A stretch of 64,000 nucleotides of DNA from Coriaria nepalensis (GCA_027186245.1 CP114489.1:10795501-10859500), one strand, 5' to 3'. Shown: positions 37,750 through 51,200, numbered from the stretch's first letter. Translations and numbers: made by a program. Notes: generated by a model from the sequence alone, not told the origin.

Positions 37750-38460
37750 GGGTTAAAATTAAAAATTAAAAAAATATTTAATAAATGTAATTAAATACAT
37801 CTTACATTGAAAAGTAAGAAATATTTTCAAGCATTTATAAGTAATTGTAAATAGTAAATATTTGTAATAATAAATAAGTATTGGAATTTGGCTGAGACTC
37901 GAACTCGCACGCGCGCACGCGGCGTGAGCGCGAGGCGTGAGGCGCTTATGGCACTTATTAGGAGCACTTGGCACTTGGCCAGCCGCCACGTGCGGTGGTT
38001 GATCGACTACTTAAACAGTTAACAATTAAAACGGTTAGTTACCGTTAGAATTTAAATTTCGGGAATTCAAATATATGACTGTTAAAACAGTTAAACTGTT
38101 TTAAACGAAGAAATGTGACTGTTTATGAAACAGTAAACTGTTTCACGAACATGTGCCGAAATTTGCCTATAAATAAGAGAACTTTGTCCAATCTTCTTCT
38201 CAGTTTTCGTACTATCAGAAACCGAATATATTCCATAACAAAATTTCACTGTTGCTTGTGATCTTTTGTAAAGGCTTGTCATATCCCGAAAACTATTTTC
38301 ACAGTAACCTAAAGCAATCTGGGAGGGTGAAAATATCATTTTTTGGAAAACGAATTTGTTACGTGTTTCAAATCTTGATCCCATTTAATTTCAACAAGCT
38401 GGGCATGTTTTGGCATACCGCAGCGTCTTGGACAAACTTAGTTAAAATTTTTCACTTAGA
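37750..38460 (+). mobile_element. LTR-like segment, probable solo or truncated retrotransposon LTR
   Basis: The segment has an LTR promoter layout. Short inverted phrases built on AAACAGTTTA/TAAACTGTTT occur near 38015-38145. A TATA box (CTATAAATAAG) lies near 38168. About 95 bp later comes GGCTTGTCATATCCCGAAAAC, a phrase I associate with plant copia-type LTR 3' halves. No matching second LTR or primer site was found in the window, and the exact ends are unclear. Confidence 0.35.
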
Positions 38461-38639
38461 CATTTAAAGTACTAGAAGATATCATACTCGAAAAGCTCTC
38501 CCAATACACTATACTATAGTAATCAGAAAGATTATCATCATTGATAATGATGATGGTTAACTCGTGCCAAAATATTTCCATCATTATTTAAACTCGTTCT
38601 TCTTCGTTAGGTATCAACTAAGGACACAATTTTACTAAT

Positions 38640-39241
38640 TGGTCAAACTTTTAAATTGTCTCGGTGATCGATATAATTCTTGTTTAAGGTTGATAAGTTC
38701 TATTTATTGTATTGTTATAACGTCCCTATTATAATACTTACTGAATTTTAAGATGAAATCTTCCCACACTATCTCTCAAGCATTACGTCTTATTTTCACA
38801 ATATCCAACTAATAACGAGCATCCTTCTTAAAATTATAGGTCACACACATGACCTCCTCCTTCTCACTTAGGTTCATGAAGCTCAAGACGATTTGAATGA
38901 AGTACAATCACTCCTCTACTATTAGTGGAGCGGTCGAACCTTCAAACTCAACGAGTTTCATTTGATGAAAATGCTAATTGGAGCAACTTTTAATTGATCT
39001 TTTGCCTCCCGTGACCAACATGTGCAAGCTTAGGAGCCAGTGCATTTTCATTACACGCCTCTAGTACTTCTCCTTCCATTAGGACAACTCTTTAATTTTC
39101 TCGTTATTGTGCCACTTGTTGGTGAATATTTTTGGATTTAGCTTCTTAAGTTTCTACATGTTGTAGTAGGTTAACAATCAACGTTGCTAACTCTTCTTCT
39201 CTACCCAGTACCTCTGATATTGGGTTAACTCGAGTAGCCAT
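38640..39241 (-). pseudogene. Ty3/gypsy gag remnant
   Basis: On the minus strand an ATG at 39241 opens MATRVNPISEVLGREEELAT. After several stops it continues through MCVTYNFKKDARY, LDIVKIRR, WEDFILKF, YYNRD and ELINLKQEL. That order matches the retrotransposon gag domain of plant Ty3/gypsy elements (ATYMLKDDA..WW, then WEEF, then F..LRQ). There are more than six stops. A degenerate primer-site match lies about 400 bp upstream at 39638-39654. Confidence 0.65.
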
Positions 39242-39637
39242 AATTCTTATATTCGTATTTCCTCTAGATATCATGTAACATATGGTCCTAACGTTTGGAT
39301 GGTAATACCTATACTAACTCTTTAGTTTCAAGTTTTATCTCGTACAAACTGGTTCACTCAATAAAGTATGACATAATCATAAAATACAATTGATAATATA
39401 TATGAACTCAATGCATTTACAAATCAGATCGTTAGATTTATAATTTCCTAAATTTTGTTTTTTTATATCAAGAGTATGCAAACCCTTACTTGAGAATCTC
39501 ACCTCGCGAAATTAAATTTATTATTCATCCTTATTCATTATCTAGTTTTCAGTTAACTAAAGCATTTGCACAAATGAACTAAAGGTACTTAGTTGAACTT
39601 GCTAAGTTGGTACGATAATATAGAGTAGGGTAGCATG

Positions 39638-39654
39638 GCATTGCTCTGATACTA
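39638..39654 (-). other. degenerate tRNA-Met primer binding site
   Basis: The minus strand reads TAGTATCAGAGCAATGC. It differs by one base from the TGGTATCAGAGC primer site used by many plant gypsy elements, and it is correctly placed before the gag remnant. The 5' LTR should therefore begin to the right of it (39655 to about 40.3 kb), but its outer end is not clear. Confidence 0.5.
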
Positions 39655-40552
39655 ACTATAATAGCCCACACTATTTGGATTGTTACTTTTACTCCCTTTT
39701 AATTATATAACTTGTAAAATATTTTCTTAAAATAATTGCAAATATATTACTTGATAGCGGTATCTTACTATTACAAGCATCGTTACCGAAATAAGTTTAT
39801 TGGGTGATAATGAAACACATGTTGAACCAAAGAAGTCATATAGTACAAACATTTTCTTATTATAAGAGTTTTATTCAAAATTATTTAACATTTGCGGAAG
39901 TTCAATAATGAAACCTTATACTAGTATTCATGTAATCTCAACCTACATTGCACCTCCTTGCAAGTTCATCATGAATGTTAGGTTGGCTGGTTTACTTTTG
40001 GTATCTACAATATAAAAGTAAGATGTGAGTTTTCATCCAGTAAGTACAAATATTCTCATAAAAAATTTACAATAATGCAGATGGTGCATGCTCTAAAAGT
40101 TTTCCATAACATACATATTTCTTTTTTACTTTCATTCTTTCTTTTTTTGGGTCATGTGTACATACTAGTTACAGACACTATCAATGAGAAGTCGAGTGAG
40201 CAACTCATATTATAAATAGTCATTAAATATTTTTAAAATAATTTATATATTGTATTTGAGATTTATACTTAACTGAATTCCAAATACGACCAGTTTCATA
40301 TTACCTCTTTAATAGTCATAGATTTCAGACTATATTAAAAGGGATTCTATAAAGTTTAAAATGTCATAAATTTATTCCATTTTCTTTCTTTCTTTTTTCC
40401 TCTTTCTCATTTCATCTCTCTTTTGCCCCATTTTCTTCTCTCTTTCCCTCCTCTCTTTTCTCTCCTTCCCCCTCCCTCCCTCTCTTTCTCTCCTTTACTG
40501 CCGTTTTCTTCACTATCCACATATAATCTATCAACCCACATAGGTGTATAAT

Positions 40553-40625
40553 CGGTGGCTGATTATAAACAATGGTGCGTTCCATAGGTGGAAATAATGC
40601 TTGTTTCTTTTATAATCAGCCACCG
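40553..40625. repeat. inverted repeat with 17-bp perfect arms
   Basis: CGGTGGCTGATTATAAA at 40553-40569 is exactly complementary to 40609-40625, leaving a 39-bp loop. The sequence is not simple repeat. It might be a foldback-element terminus or a small hairpin; no target duplication is evident. Confidence 0.75.
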
Positions 40626-42864
40626 AAAAATGCGGGTTGGCAAAAGAATATTATAAAATGTATTTCCTTTAGCATACGAAACGCACAATTCAAATTTGGG
40701 GGAAAGACAATTGAGTCAAATTCGAATTGGTTGAACCTGATTCAAAAATCTTGAACTAGCAAGCTTCAACTAGAGCAACATTGAACCAGAAAATATCTCA
40801 GACCTTCGAAGGGTAGAGATTCAGAACTCGGAGCTTGGGACTTGGGGCTTCAAATGTAGGAGCTTGGAGCAAAAACTGATGTGGAACTGGAGAAGATGGA
40901 CATTGTCGCGAGCTTCAAAGGATGGAGAATTTGGACATTGTAGTGAGAGCTTCGAGAGTATGCGTCAGTGAGAACGTGGAAGAATGGGTTGGTCTTAGAA
41001 AACATGATCAATATATTTTGACTCTTAAATTATGGAATTTAAGATTAAAAATCCCAAAACTACTCAAATGGGTTCTCGGAATGTGTATTTCAAATACCAA
41101 AAATACATGATTTAAATCTTAGTATCAAAATTTGACTAACAAAAAACAAAAAAATATACCAAACAATGTTACCAACCCAATTTCATATGTTTTCGTGATT
41201 TTAATCAACGACCAAGCAGGCCTAAATTACTCGAAACATAAAGATTATAAATATCTTGGAAAAACGAGCCAATCTAAGGATCAGAAATTGCTTTCTCTCA
41301 ATGCGACAATATATACTTCGAAGTTTAATTCCATATTGATTATTATTATTGAATTTTTACCGTCCACTTTTGCCTTTTGTTTTATTGTTTTTTTAGTCTA
41401 ATATTACTTTGATATGTCATCGTAGGAGTTTATAATAGAGTAAATAGAAATTAGTAAATAATATATAGATATAAAATATAGTAAATAGAAATATAGTTTG
41501 TAAATAGTAAAGTAGTTAATAGAAATAGAATTTGTAAATAATAAATAAAATTAGAATATGTAATTTAGAAAAGTTTATGTAAATTATTTAAGTACTAGAA
41601 TTTATAATAACAAATAGAATGTTAAATGAATCATAAACTGAATAAATAATTGAACATAATATTAAAATTAGAGAGGTAAGAAATTAAGAATCAAACTGAG
41701 ACATTTTATATAATAATTTTTTAAAAATATATTCGCTTCTTCATATAGGTATAGAAGGTGGACCGACGTCTATCTCCCATAATACAATATAGAGGAATAA
41801 CAATGGCGCACAACCTATATTATTCCGACGAATTCAAAATTAGTTTGAACTCTACCACATTGAAAATTTAGAACTTTGGAGGGAAGGAAAAATAAGAGAG
41901 ATTATGTTTTTTTGATGTGTTTCCAAATGGAAGATGGTTGCCAATTTATAAGCTTATGAGGAGAGAGAAGATTAATGAAAATTTAATATGAGTTTAATAT
42001 ATATTTAAATTTAATAAAACTGAAAATTAAATGATTCCATTTCATCTTCATACATTTTTGTAGAAGAAAAAAAATAATTCAAGAGAAGAAAACAAAAGGT
42101 GGTCAAGCCAAGCCCGATCTGATTAGAATTTGCACTCTCCTGCAGGCGCACGCAAGAGAGAACATTCTAGCTTATATTTTATTACTTACTAATAAATGTA
42201 CAATTATATATAATTATTTGATCACTTGTTCCCATTTTTAATATTAAACAAATTTTATCATTCATTTTTTTCACTTCAAATCATTACAATCGTTATACTT
42301 TGAGATTCAATTTTTTATTCACCCATCAATTATTTTGAGCGTACTATATACTGATTCGAAACTCTTACAGAGAAAATCTAAATCAATTTTAATATTTTAT
42401 TTATAAGAAATAAGCTTCACTCAAAATCAGAAATACTAATTTTCCAATAATTGTATTGAAAGAATTCAAAGTGATCACCTTTTGCATTAAGAAATAAATG
42501 ATTAGGGCTGAAGAAACTATAATTAAATATGGATCACTTAAAAAAGAAATGACAAATAACTAATTATTAAGATTAATTAGGATAATGGGACCACTACCTT
42601 TCAACATCGTTGAAATTTGAGTTCATTGTAAGAAATCTATTTTGGGAAGCATAAAATCTTATATTTTAAAATTGTAATTAATTAATTAATTATTCACTAT
42701 CCCATTTGCGTCCAAATATCCTTTTGATTTTTTCTTTATAGAAAACTAAATAATAGTTATCTTCTGACAGATACTGTATGTTACTACTGCTCCAGATCCC
42801 ATGGATTATTCTCTTGAATCTTAATATAAGATGTCATCTGAATTTTAAATTTAAATTGTAATAA

Positions 42865-42871
<7 letters not shown>

Positions 42872-42906
<35 letters not shown>
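42872..42906. repeat. (TA)n microsatellite
   Basis: TA dinucleotide run of about 35 bp. Confidence 0.85.
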
Positions 42907-42908
<2 letters not shown>

Positions 42909-43439
42909 GGAATGTAATATAAAATGTTCTGAATAATTGGAATTTTATTACAAGCTTCTCGTGAATAGATAGATTCAGTTTATATCTCAAACTAAAAATC
43001 CAAGAATTCATCACTCACGTGACATTCTCGTAAATAAGGAGAAGCTCATATCAATGACTTTTCCACACGGCATGAAAATCAATGAAGAAGCCAGAAGGAG
43101 GAAATTGGGCGACAGACAGAAAGAGAGAGGGAGAGAGAGACAGGAGGAGAGAGAGTCCAAATCAGGGTAACATGGTTGTGAGAAGAGAGGAGTAGTTAAT
43201 TACTCTCCTCTTTAATAATTTTTTTATTTTTCATTTTTTTTTTATTTTTTTATTTTTTATTAATAAATAAATTTATTATACTTTTAAATAAAAATAAAAA
43301 ATATTTTAATAACTATGTTTTTTCTTTTTCTTTTTTCTTTTTTTTTTTCTCGTCTTTCTCCTAACAATCTATATTGATGATCTATAAGATAGATAGAAGA
43401 TAAAATATTCCTTTGATTTACTCTTGACTCGTACTCCTC

Positions 43440-44830
43440 CATCCGAGTAAATCAAAGACATCTACACTAGCGGATGGATAGACTGCACATCATATTTTCT
43501 CATAGATCCAACCGACCGTCCGCTCCAACTCACGGAATCTATCATCGAATCTTTGCTCCAGCTCACCAAATCTCTTCTTCATCTTTTGACCAACAACATC
43601 CATATTCTCTTCCATCCTCTATATCATATCCTGCATGTCACGATCGATGATTGGTGTAGATAGAAATGGTCGATCAATGGTTGACGTCTTATCCTCTCCC
43701 TCTAAAGAATCGTGTGCCCACTTCATATTTACATCCTTATACTTTTCTACCACCATGTCGGTGGACGGATCTAATAAAGCTATCACACAATCAATGACAT
43801 CATCTTTAACCTCATTGTTGAACGGGTCAATGTTGCCATATATGGAGCACATTCTTCCCTCATTCCCTACTTGATGGATGTAAGATTCCATATAATCTAT
43901 AGCTACATCATTAAAAGAAGTTTACATTGAAGAATTATTGATAAAAAAAAAAACTAATCTCTCAGTTATTCAAAACTTTGATGATGTTCTTGAACATTGA
44001 TTTAGTAGAAAGTATGACTTGATTCAGGATCCATGACTTACATATTTTATTCGGATGCTCCCCAAAAGTCTCTCAAATACTTAAAATCACTTCAAGTGTC
44101 CATACATACAATAATTAAAAAAAATTATTAAAAATTATTAAAAATTATTAAAAATTATTAAATAATAAAAACTAACTATAAATCAAAATTAAGACCGCTA
44201 ATTACCTAGAAGACGAGCGGAAAACCAAGTAAGTCCCACTTAACAACCGTTTTTTCTCTAGTTACAGCTTTTACGGACTTCTCCACAAGATCATCCCTCT
44301 TGATACTTTGAATATTTCTCTCATAAACTAATTTACACTAATGACAATTATTGAAGAACTCAATATCTGAAATCATATATAATATTGACGTGGTACTTTA
44401 TACGACTCCCTTATACCTAAAAGAACAACCACTAATAAATGTAAGCTCTAACTTCACATGTAGATCATCAATCTTTCCTATTTCATCAGCATCTATATCA
44501 TTCCGCTTGTTAGTTATACTCTCCATGCTTTTGAAAATCTACATAAGCTGACTATATATAATATTATCATTCTCCTTAAACTAGTAATTCGAGAATTCAA
44601 TATTTTTCTTGACTTTGATCGGTTAGTAGGCCGATGCCTTGTGATATATCTCAGTCTGGTAATAAGAGCAAACTCTTTTATCGAGTAATGGAGGGGATGA
44701 CTATTTACGATATACCATGCCCTGTACTTCTTTTTTTATAGAGTTTGGTGGATGATCAATAAACTGATTATTTGAGCCGAGAATGAAAACCTCATCAACT
44801 TTTAAGAAATGAGCAAAGTATGATTTAATA
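43440..44830 (-). pseudogene. DUF1985-like transposon-associated gene remnant
   Basis: On the minus strand the pieces run HPLHYSIKEFALITRLRY (near 44690), then DEIGKIDDLHVKLELTFISG, then KAVTREKTVVKWDLLGFPL (near 44240). After an intron-like gap comes a 90-codon open frame (43619-43891). A coiled-coil-like stretch rich in Met, Glu, Lys and Arg lies near 43500-43620. The order (S-K-EFALITGL, then the YGFPLAF-like motif) resembles DUF1985, which in plants is mostly carried by Mutator-like elements with a Ulp1-type protease. Stops interrupt it, and no terminal inverted repeats or transposase were seen. Confidence 0.45.
44119..44162. repeat. 10-bp tandem repeat (AAAAATTATT)n
   Basis: About four direct units of TTATTAAAAA inside the DUF1985-like remnant. 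Confidence 0.85.
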
Positions 44831-47259
44831 AATATTTATAACTCTCTATAATTAAGCTTTCTCTTAATCATAATAAATACATCATGTAGCATGAAACAAA
44901 CAGTAATCGAAGAAACAAAATAATCATCAAATTTTAGCACACAAGCAAGTTGAAGTGATAGATCCCCCTAAAAGCAAATAAATCAAAAAATAAGTTCAAT
45001 TTATTTACACAAATGATGAGATAGATTTCAGTATGAAATATCCATAGAAATCTTATAGATCATAGATTTCGGTATGAAGAATATCTCAGACCGAAATCTA
45101 TGAACTGCGAACCGAAACTAAAAACAAATTTAAACTCAAAATCAACTAATAATTTTATCAAAATCAAAATAGCTCAATTGAGGGAGAGAACTAGAGAGAA
45201 GAGAATGAGAGTCGAGAGAAAACAAGAAAAAGAAAAAGAAAAATAATATTTCAGTTTGTGGATTTAAAATTTGAATAACAAATCAATTTGAATAATGGGT
45301 GAAGAAAAAGAAATTTGATGAAGTGATAAAGGGAGAGCTAAATATTTTTTCTTATTTTTTATTTATTTATTTTTTAATACTTTTTTTAAATTTTAAGAAG
45401 GTGGAAAACAAAAAATAATAATAATACAAAAATAATCTTTTAGTGAGAAATGGGAGGCCCCTCCCTTCCCCCGACATCTAGCGCGCTAATTCACACGTAG
45501 CAACTCTCATCAAACTGAACTTTACTCCAAACAAAAAAATAAAAATGAAATGAAAAACCGTAAACTGATTAGTCTTTTTTTTTTTGGTCGGGTAGGTCCT
45601 GTGTCGACTGGATATATTTTGTAACTTGCTATGTATATAATAAACTGAAAGAAAACTTCACACAAAGCTGTAAAACAGTAAGCAAACGGCATCGTGTAAC
45701 GCCGTTTTACGTAGTGACACTAATGTCAACACTACGGTTTGTTCATATAAGTTCCGGCATTTAAGTGTTTAATCAATAAAATATTGATTACTTAAATCCT
45801 ATTAACTATCAAACATCCTTATAATCACTTCAGTATAAAGGGTTGCGGGACCTACACGTGTCCGTCATTTCTGGACTGTTTTGGTAATTTAGACCTCTTC
45901 TGGTTCTTAGACCTCTTCTGGTTCTAGGACCAGAATTCTGACCCTTCTGGACTATATATATGTATGTATGTTACATGACACCCATATATATATATATATA
46001 TCTCTTTTTAGTGCACGGATCACAAGAAGCATCCTATGTCTACTCAAATTTCCTTTGTTTGGAAACTTTATAGGATGAAACAAACTTTTTTTTTTTCTTT
46101 TCTTTTTCATTTTTTGGGTGACATTTTGTGGTTGGCTCGAGCCGAGAAACTGGACGATGAGCCGAGCTAGCTAGTCTTATCTCTAGACGTAGATATAGAA
46201 TATCTATCTAACTAGTCCAAACGGACACCTTCTCTCTCTGTCTCATGATGGAGAGAGTGAAGGCAGAATATGCACACGTCACAGTTTTCTAGCCCACTGA
46301 AACGGACTTGTCGAGGAACTAAAAAACATCGCCCTTTACATGTAAGAATATGCTTTACAGTTCACTCAGATACCAGATATATATTACATATCTGAGAGTG
46401 ATTTGAGGTACTAATCGTTGTGGGCCAGCCACATTTGTTGGTCTCATTTTTCGGATGATTGGACATCTAAATTTTGGACCCACTTCTTCTTCACTAGATT
46501 GACTTTTGGGCTTATTGGTTGTTGCTCTATAAAAAGTAGGCCCATATCCTCCCTCAGTTAATGGCCCAACTAGGTAGTTGGGTACCATATGATTTGGGCT
46601 TTGTTCAGAATTGACGTGTCAAAACAACGCGTCGTTTATTAATTTTACGCGGGGTGGGTTCCTTGACTACACGTCGCGCTCTCTCTCTCTCTCTCTCTCC
46701 CCAGAATCTAAACAGATTCCCGCGGTTTTTGTGCCGTACATGTCTACCCGTGACGTGTCCAGACATTAAAAAACATATCAGAGTTGTTTAGACCGCTCGT
46801 TAATCCCACGTGGCAAGACTCTCCACAATTTTCAAAAAACCCACGTGCGCCGACAAACTGCCCTCTCCGTTATGTTCCTTCTTTCCCATTTACTGCAACG
46901 CAATCAAACATCCAATCATCGCCGTTCATCCACCCAAATCACCACCGTTCATCTCCCATAAATTCAAAGAATTTAATTGACTCCATCTTTTACGTATTCT
47001 TACAAATTATTATTATTATTATTTAATATTTTCAGAGTTAATAAAAGCGACTCAACACCATCGGATTGGCCAAGAAGAAAAAAAGAATAAATAATAATAA
47101 ATAAAAAATCATTCCTATCTCAATCTACAGAACAAAATAGACTCAGCTCCTGAGTAGCTTCCCATTACGTTTCTTCTGTGTCTTTGTATATAAACAGAGG
47201 AAATATAATTTAATTTCAGAACGAAAAGAGAAAATTGCGAGAAGAGAATTATAATCAGA
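44831..47259. other. intergenic region
   Basis: AT-rich DNA with no supported gene. Items seen: a duplicated phrase TTAGACCTCTTCTGGTTCT near 45889-45923, a TA run near 45986-46002 and a CT run at about 46679-46699. The promoter of the small CxxH/CxxC gene is at the right end. Confidence 0.5.
47187..47194 (+). promoter_or_regulatory. TATA box of the CxxH/CxxC gene
   Basis: TATATAAA lies 66 bp before the predicted ATG at 47260, leaving a short leader. Confidence 0.6.
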
Positions 47260-47712
47260 ATGGGAAGATTGGATTCAGGGAAAGTATGCAAATATCATCG
47301 AGATTACAATCAAGTACCAGGCGTGTGTCCGGCTTGCTTGAGAGAGAGACTAGAGAAGCTTCACGATTTCTCCAATAGCAGTCTCTTCATCGCCGCGTCT
47401 TCTACTTCTTCTCCGCCGCGACAGCACTCTGCTGCTGCTGCTGCCGGTGCTTTAGCAGCGAATTTTGTCTCTCCTAGGAATCAACGTCGGCACCAGCGGA
47501 ATGTTTCTGAGGTGATCGGTTCGGTTTCTTTCGTCGGAGGTGGAGAGTTCGGCGGCGGAAGCAGGCTGAAGAAGAGCGGAACGACGACCGTAATCGCTTC
47601 GAGAATCCAAGGTGGTGGAGACGTCGTTGACGGAGAGAAGAAGAGAGGAAGGTTCTGGTCCAAGTTGATGCGGTTAAACGGGAAGAGAACTAAGGAAGTT
47701 TTAACGCACTGA
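47260..47712 (+). CDS. small plant protein with N-terminal CxxH...CxxC motif, function unknown
   Basis: Single exon of 150 codons. Residues about 9-34 read KVCKYHRDYNQVPGVCPACL followed by RERLEKL. The spacing CxxH-x10-CxxC suggests zinc binding. It resembles the N-terminal motif of the DUF740/OCTOPUS family (CxxHP..GFCxxCLRERL), but the long remainder of that family is absent. The rest is Ser/Ala-rich, then Gly-rich, and ends with a basic helix (KKRGRFWSKLMRLNGKR). No signal peptide or membrane segment is visible. I know similar short proteins from several eudicots but no assigned function. Confidence 0.82.
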   Translation: MGRLDSGKVCKYHRDYNQVPGVCPACLRERLEKLHDFSNSSLFIAASSTSSPPRQHSAAAAAGALAANFVSPRNQRRHQRNVSEVIGSVSFVGGGEFGGGSRLKKSGTTTVIASRIQGGGDVVDGEKKRGRFWSKLMRLNGKRTKEVLTH

Positions 47713-48272
47713 TAAGAATGGAGCTTTTATTTTTTATTTTTTTTGACATTTTTATCAGATTTAATTGGTAAGAACCTTGTGGGAAAATTCAATGGATCAT
47801 TGCTTGTAGGTCGTTATTGGATTTTTCTTCAAAGTTTCTTGAACATTCATTCATTTGTATATATAAAACGAAAATTCAAGATTGAAAACATCATATTATC
47901 AGACATAATCCTTTCTGTTAGCATCTTTTACACGTAAAAAGCCAACATCTAATCAACAAGTATACAGATTCTACAATAATAAAAAAAGACCTTGTGCTAT
48001 TATCAATGCAAAAACATACTCCAAAAAGCCATATCGTGTTTGTGCACAGCAGCAGCAGCATGAATGCAGATAGGTAGTTCTTCTCCTGTTCGTATTCTCC
48101 TACAAGTCTTCTTCCCACAAGCTTCTTTTTAACTAATGTAATGCTGTGTCAGTATAAGCAGCAGAGAACTATGTCCCAAACTTCTGTTTACAAAGTGGGA
48201 ATCCTCTACTAGAGAGAATAATTGTAAGTAATGGATATTAATGAGTATCTGTACATCAATAGAGTTGTAATC
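47713..48272. other. convergent intergenic region
   Basis: The 3' ends of the CxxH/CxxC gene (plus) and the LMBR1-family gene (minus) meet here. The DNA is AT-rich and shows no further gene. Confidence 0.5.
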
Positions 48273-51200
48273 TTATCTAGTACTGCCCGGTCCATGAGCT
48301 CCCGCTTTATCTTCAGATCGGTTCATTTCCATCCCATCATCTTCCTCGTTGCTATAATTCCTACTGTCCAATGGATGTTTCAAGCTTTGAAATATCTCAT
48401 CAAGTGACCGGGAGGACGAAAGGCGAGAGAGGGGACCCATTTTCTGGGTTTGGCGTAGGGGGGTGAATTTTTTCGCACCTATATTTGCCTTAAAGCTTTG
48501 AAAACCCATCTTCATCGACTCCCATTTTGAGGCTAAAGCAGAAGACGATGGACCGCCTTCTATTGTTTTATTACTAGAATGAGAATTGTTTGTATCGAGT
48601 AAGGAGACCTTGGCAGAGGTGATATTCTTCTCTAATGGTTTTGAGTTGGATGATGATTGTCTGCTCTGTTCTCTGATGGCAGCATATTTGTTACTAATGG
48701 CTTCTTGGATTGAACTATATTTACGGCCTTCTTCTCTAGAAGATTTTGTTGAGATTCCATTGACTGAATCGTTGATTAACTCATTTGGTCCCTTTCCTTT
48801 TGCAGCAACACCATCCTACACATGCATGTTTTGATATTAGAATAAATGGTATGAAAGAAGAATATAAATCACCTAACCATAACGATATGATTATTCAACA
48901 GAGAATACATACTATACTATTATTGTTCCCCAGCTCAACATCTGTGCCGTTGAAATTCCTGGCTAATGGGATAACATGCTCACCAACTTTGCGCCCTTGT
49001 TCAAGCCAAGTTTGTTCTGAGAAGTAGGGATAAGTAGTTAGACACAAGATATAAAGCAGGGTAAACAGATTCTTTCAACAGTGTCGGTTTAGTAATAATT
49101 AAAGAGAGAAAAAATAAATATGTATACATGGGAAGAGTACCTTTCTGTAAGATAATTAATCCTGATGGATCAAATCCGTCCGTATTATCTACCTCTGTTT
49201 GAAATCTAAACCTTTTCCAGCTCCCGAAAAAATCAATAATACGGTCGAAAAAGTCACAAGCAACCAAAAGGGTGTAGACAACCATAATAAGTGGATAGAT
49301 TCTGTTGAACCCTTGTCCAAAAAAAGGGACGGCAGCATCGATTTTCCCCATTCGCTGCAATCATAGTTTCATAATGGATCAAGGTTAGTCAATATCTCAA
49401 TTTTGTGCTAATGAACAGATTAATGTTCAATAGATAACAGATTAATAATAAATAATAATTCTTCCTATCAAGTAACTGCTGCAACTATTCATATTTTATA
49501 AGGCATGAACCGAATATGTGAGACAGAGGAGGCATACCCTGTCAAATACAGTTTTAGTATCGTCCCCAAGTCGAATGAGATTAAGAAAATTGTATGAAAT
49601 TGGAGGAGCATATCGAGCAACCATTCTGGCATAGAAAATAAAAAAGAACTTGGCAAAATGGAAAAAATGTCTCAAGTAGATGAGCTTCATGAGCCCAATC
49701 AATAGTTATAAAGCTATGAAGAAAGACTTACGAACATATCATAAGCAGGTTGACTGAGCTAGTTTGTCTGGGGGTTAATGAGTAGAACATCATCATTCCA
49801 AATTTGAACAAGGAATAGTAAGTGCAGATGCACATATACATCAGTGGAACAAACGCAAAAGCCTGAGGAAGAACAATTACTAATCATAAGGGGTTAAGTT
49901 GCAAAAAGAACCGATGTATATATATATTAGGATATACAGAATACTAGGTTTAGGCATCAACTCTAATATTTATACATAAACTTAGTATTCCAACCTTTTG
50001 TTTGCAAGAAAACACCTACGACATTGACATAAGCTCGTTAATGTATGTCTCTTTCCTGTTATAGAAAATGAGACATCCACCAAAAAAAAAAAAAAAATTG
50101 ATAATCCCAAAGGGCAAATCTATATTACATACCTGCACAAACACCTCCTGGTTTTCTACTGATTTTATGAGCATTGAAAATAGAGATAAATCAACACTGG
50201 GTAGTAATGTGGCCTCTGCTAAAAGAATAGCAACTGACATGACACCAAGTATGACGGCCAAGGCTTTCTCAAGTTGCTTTCTTAGAATGCATCGCCATAG
50301 AAATTCTGCAAAGTACCATGATGTCTTTAACACAGGACAATATTTTACATCTTGATAGTGTTACTAAAACAAATTGTTAAAACAATGGAAAATACAGGAG
50401 TAAGCATATTGATGTCTACCAATTGTATCAACTAAAGATCCCAATTTTCCAGTTCGAGTAGGTCTTAGGGTTGAAACATACGTCCTGCAAAGACGGTAAG
50501 AATTTGTCAAGGTTCATTGGGCTGGTGATGGAAATCTGGTTTCAAGGTACACAAGAGTAAAAAATAAAAAGGAAACGTAATTCGGAGCATACCATCCAGT
50601 TGAACTCCGCCATTCATAATTCTTTATTGTGTCTTCAAGTTCAATGGCCATAATGACATAGTTCATGTACTCGCTGCAAAACTAGTACAATATTAGAATA
50701 TATAGAGGTAATCACTGACAAGCAACACTCAAACCAACTAGGTTTTAGTGCACTCTTCACATATGCAGGCATAGAAAATAGAGCTTGAACAACACAAGCA
50801 TACATTGCATAGAATAAACATGGAAGAATCACATGATACCTAAACATACTTCCTCCTATTATTATAACTATCCAAAAGAGTTATACTACATTAATAACAG
50901 ATATTTGACAAAGCCAAAAGAAGTATTTCTACATAAACTGGCTATGATAGGAAGTTCAGATTCCACCACTGATGAAGTCTAAAATAATGATTTATTTGCT
51001 GGAAATCCATAAGGGCATACTGTAGCAAGAGCTTTTTTTTTTTTTCTGACACAGGACAAAAGGCTCGAAATTATACAAAACTCTTTGACGGTACTATGAA
51101 CCGTACACACTCGGAAAAACCCTTCTTTACTGATAAGTACAGGGTGGCAAAAAATCCCCATTTGTAGGAATTGACCAAGGGAAACAAAAAATGTCTGATT

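Larger units (their letters stand above)
39655..43379. other. intergenic DNA with decayed repeat sequence
   Basis: The left part is probably the LTR of the minus-strand gypsy remnant. A pyrimidine-rich tract covers about 40381-40500, and a hairpin with 17-bp arms follows at 40553-40625. The rest is AT-rich, with short repeats near 41430-41560 and a TA microsatellite at 42872-42906. GA-rich DNA lies near 43115-43155. No gene is supported. Confidence 0.5.
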
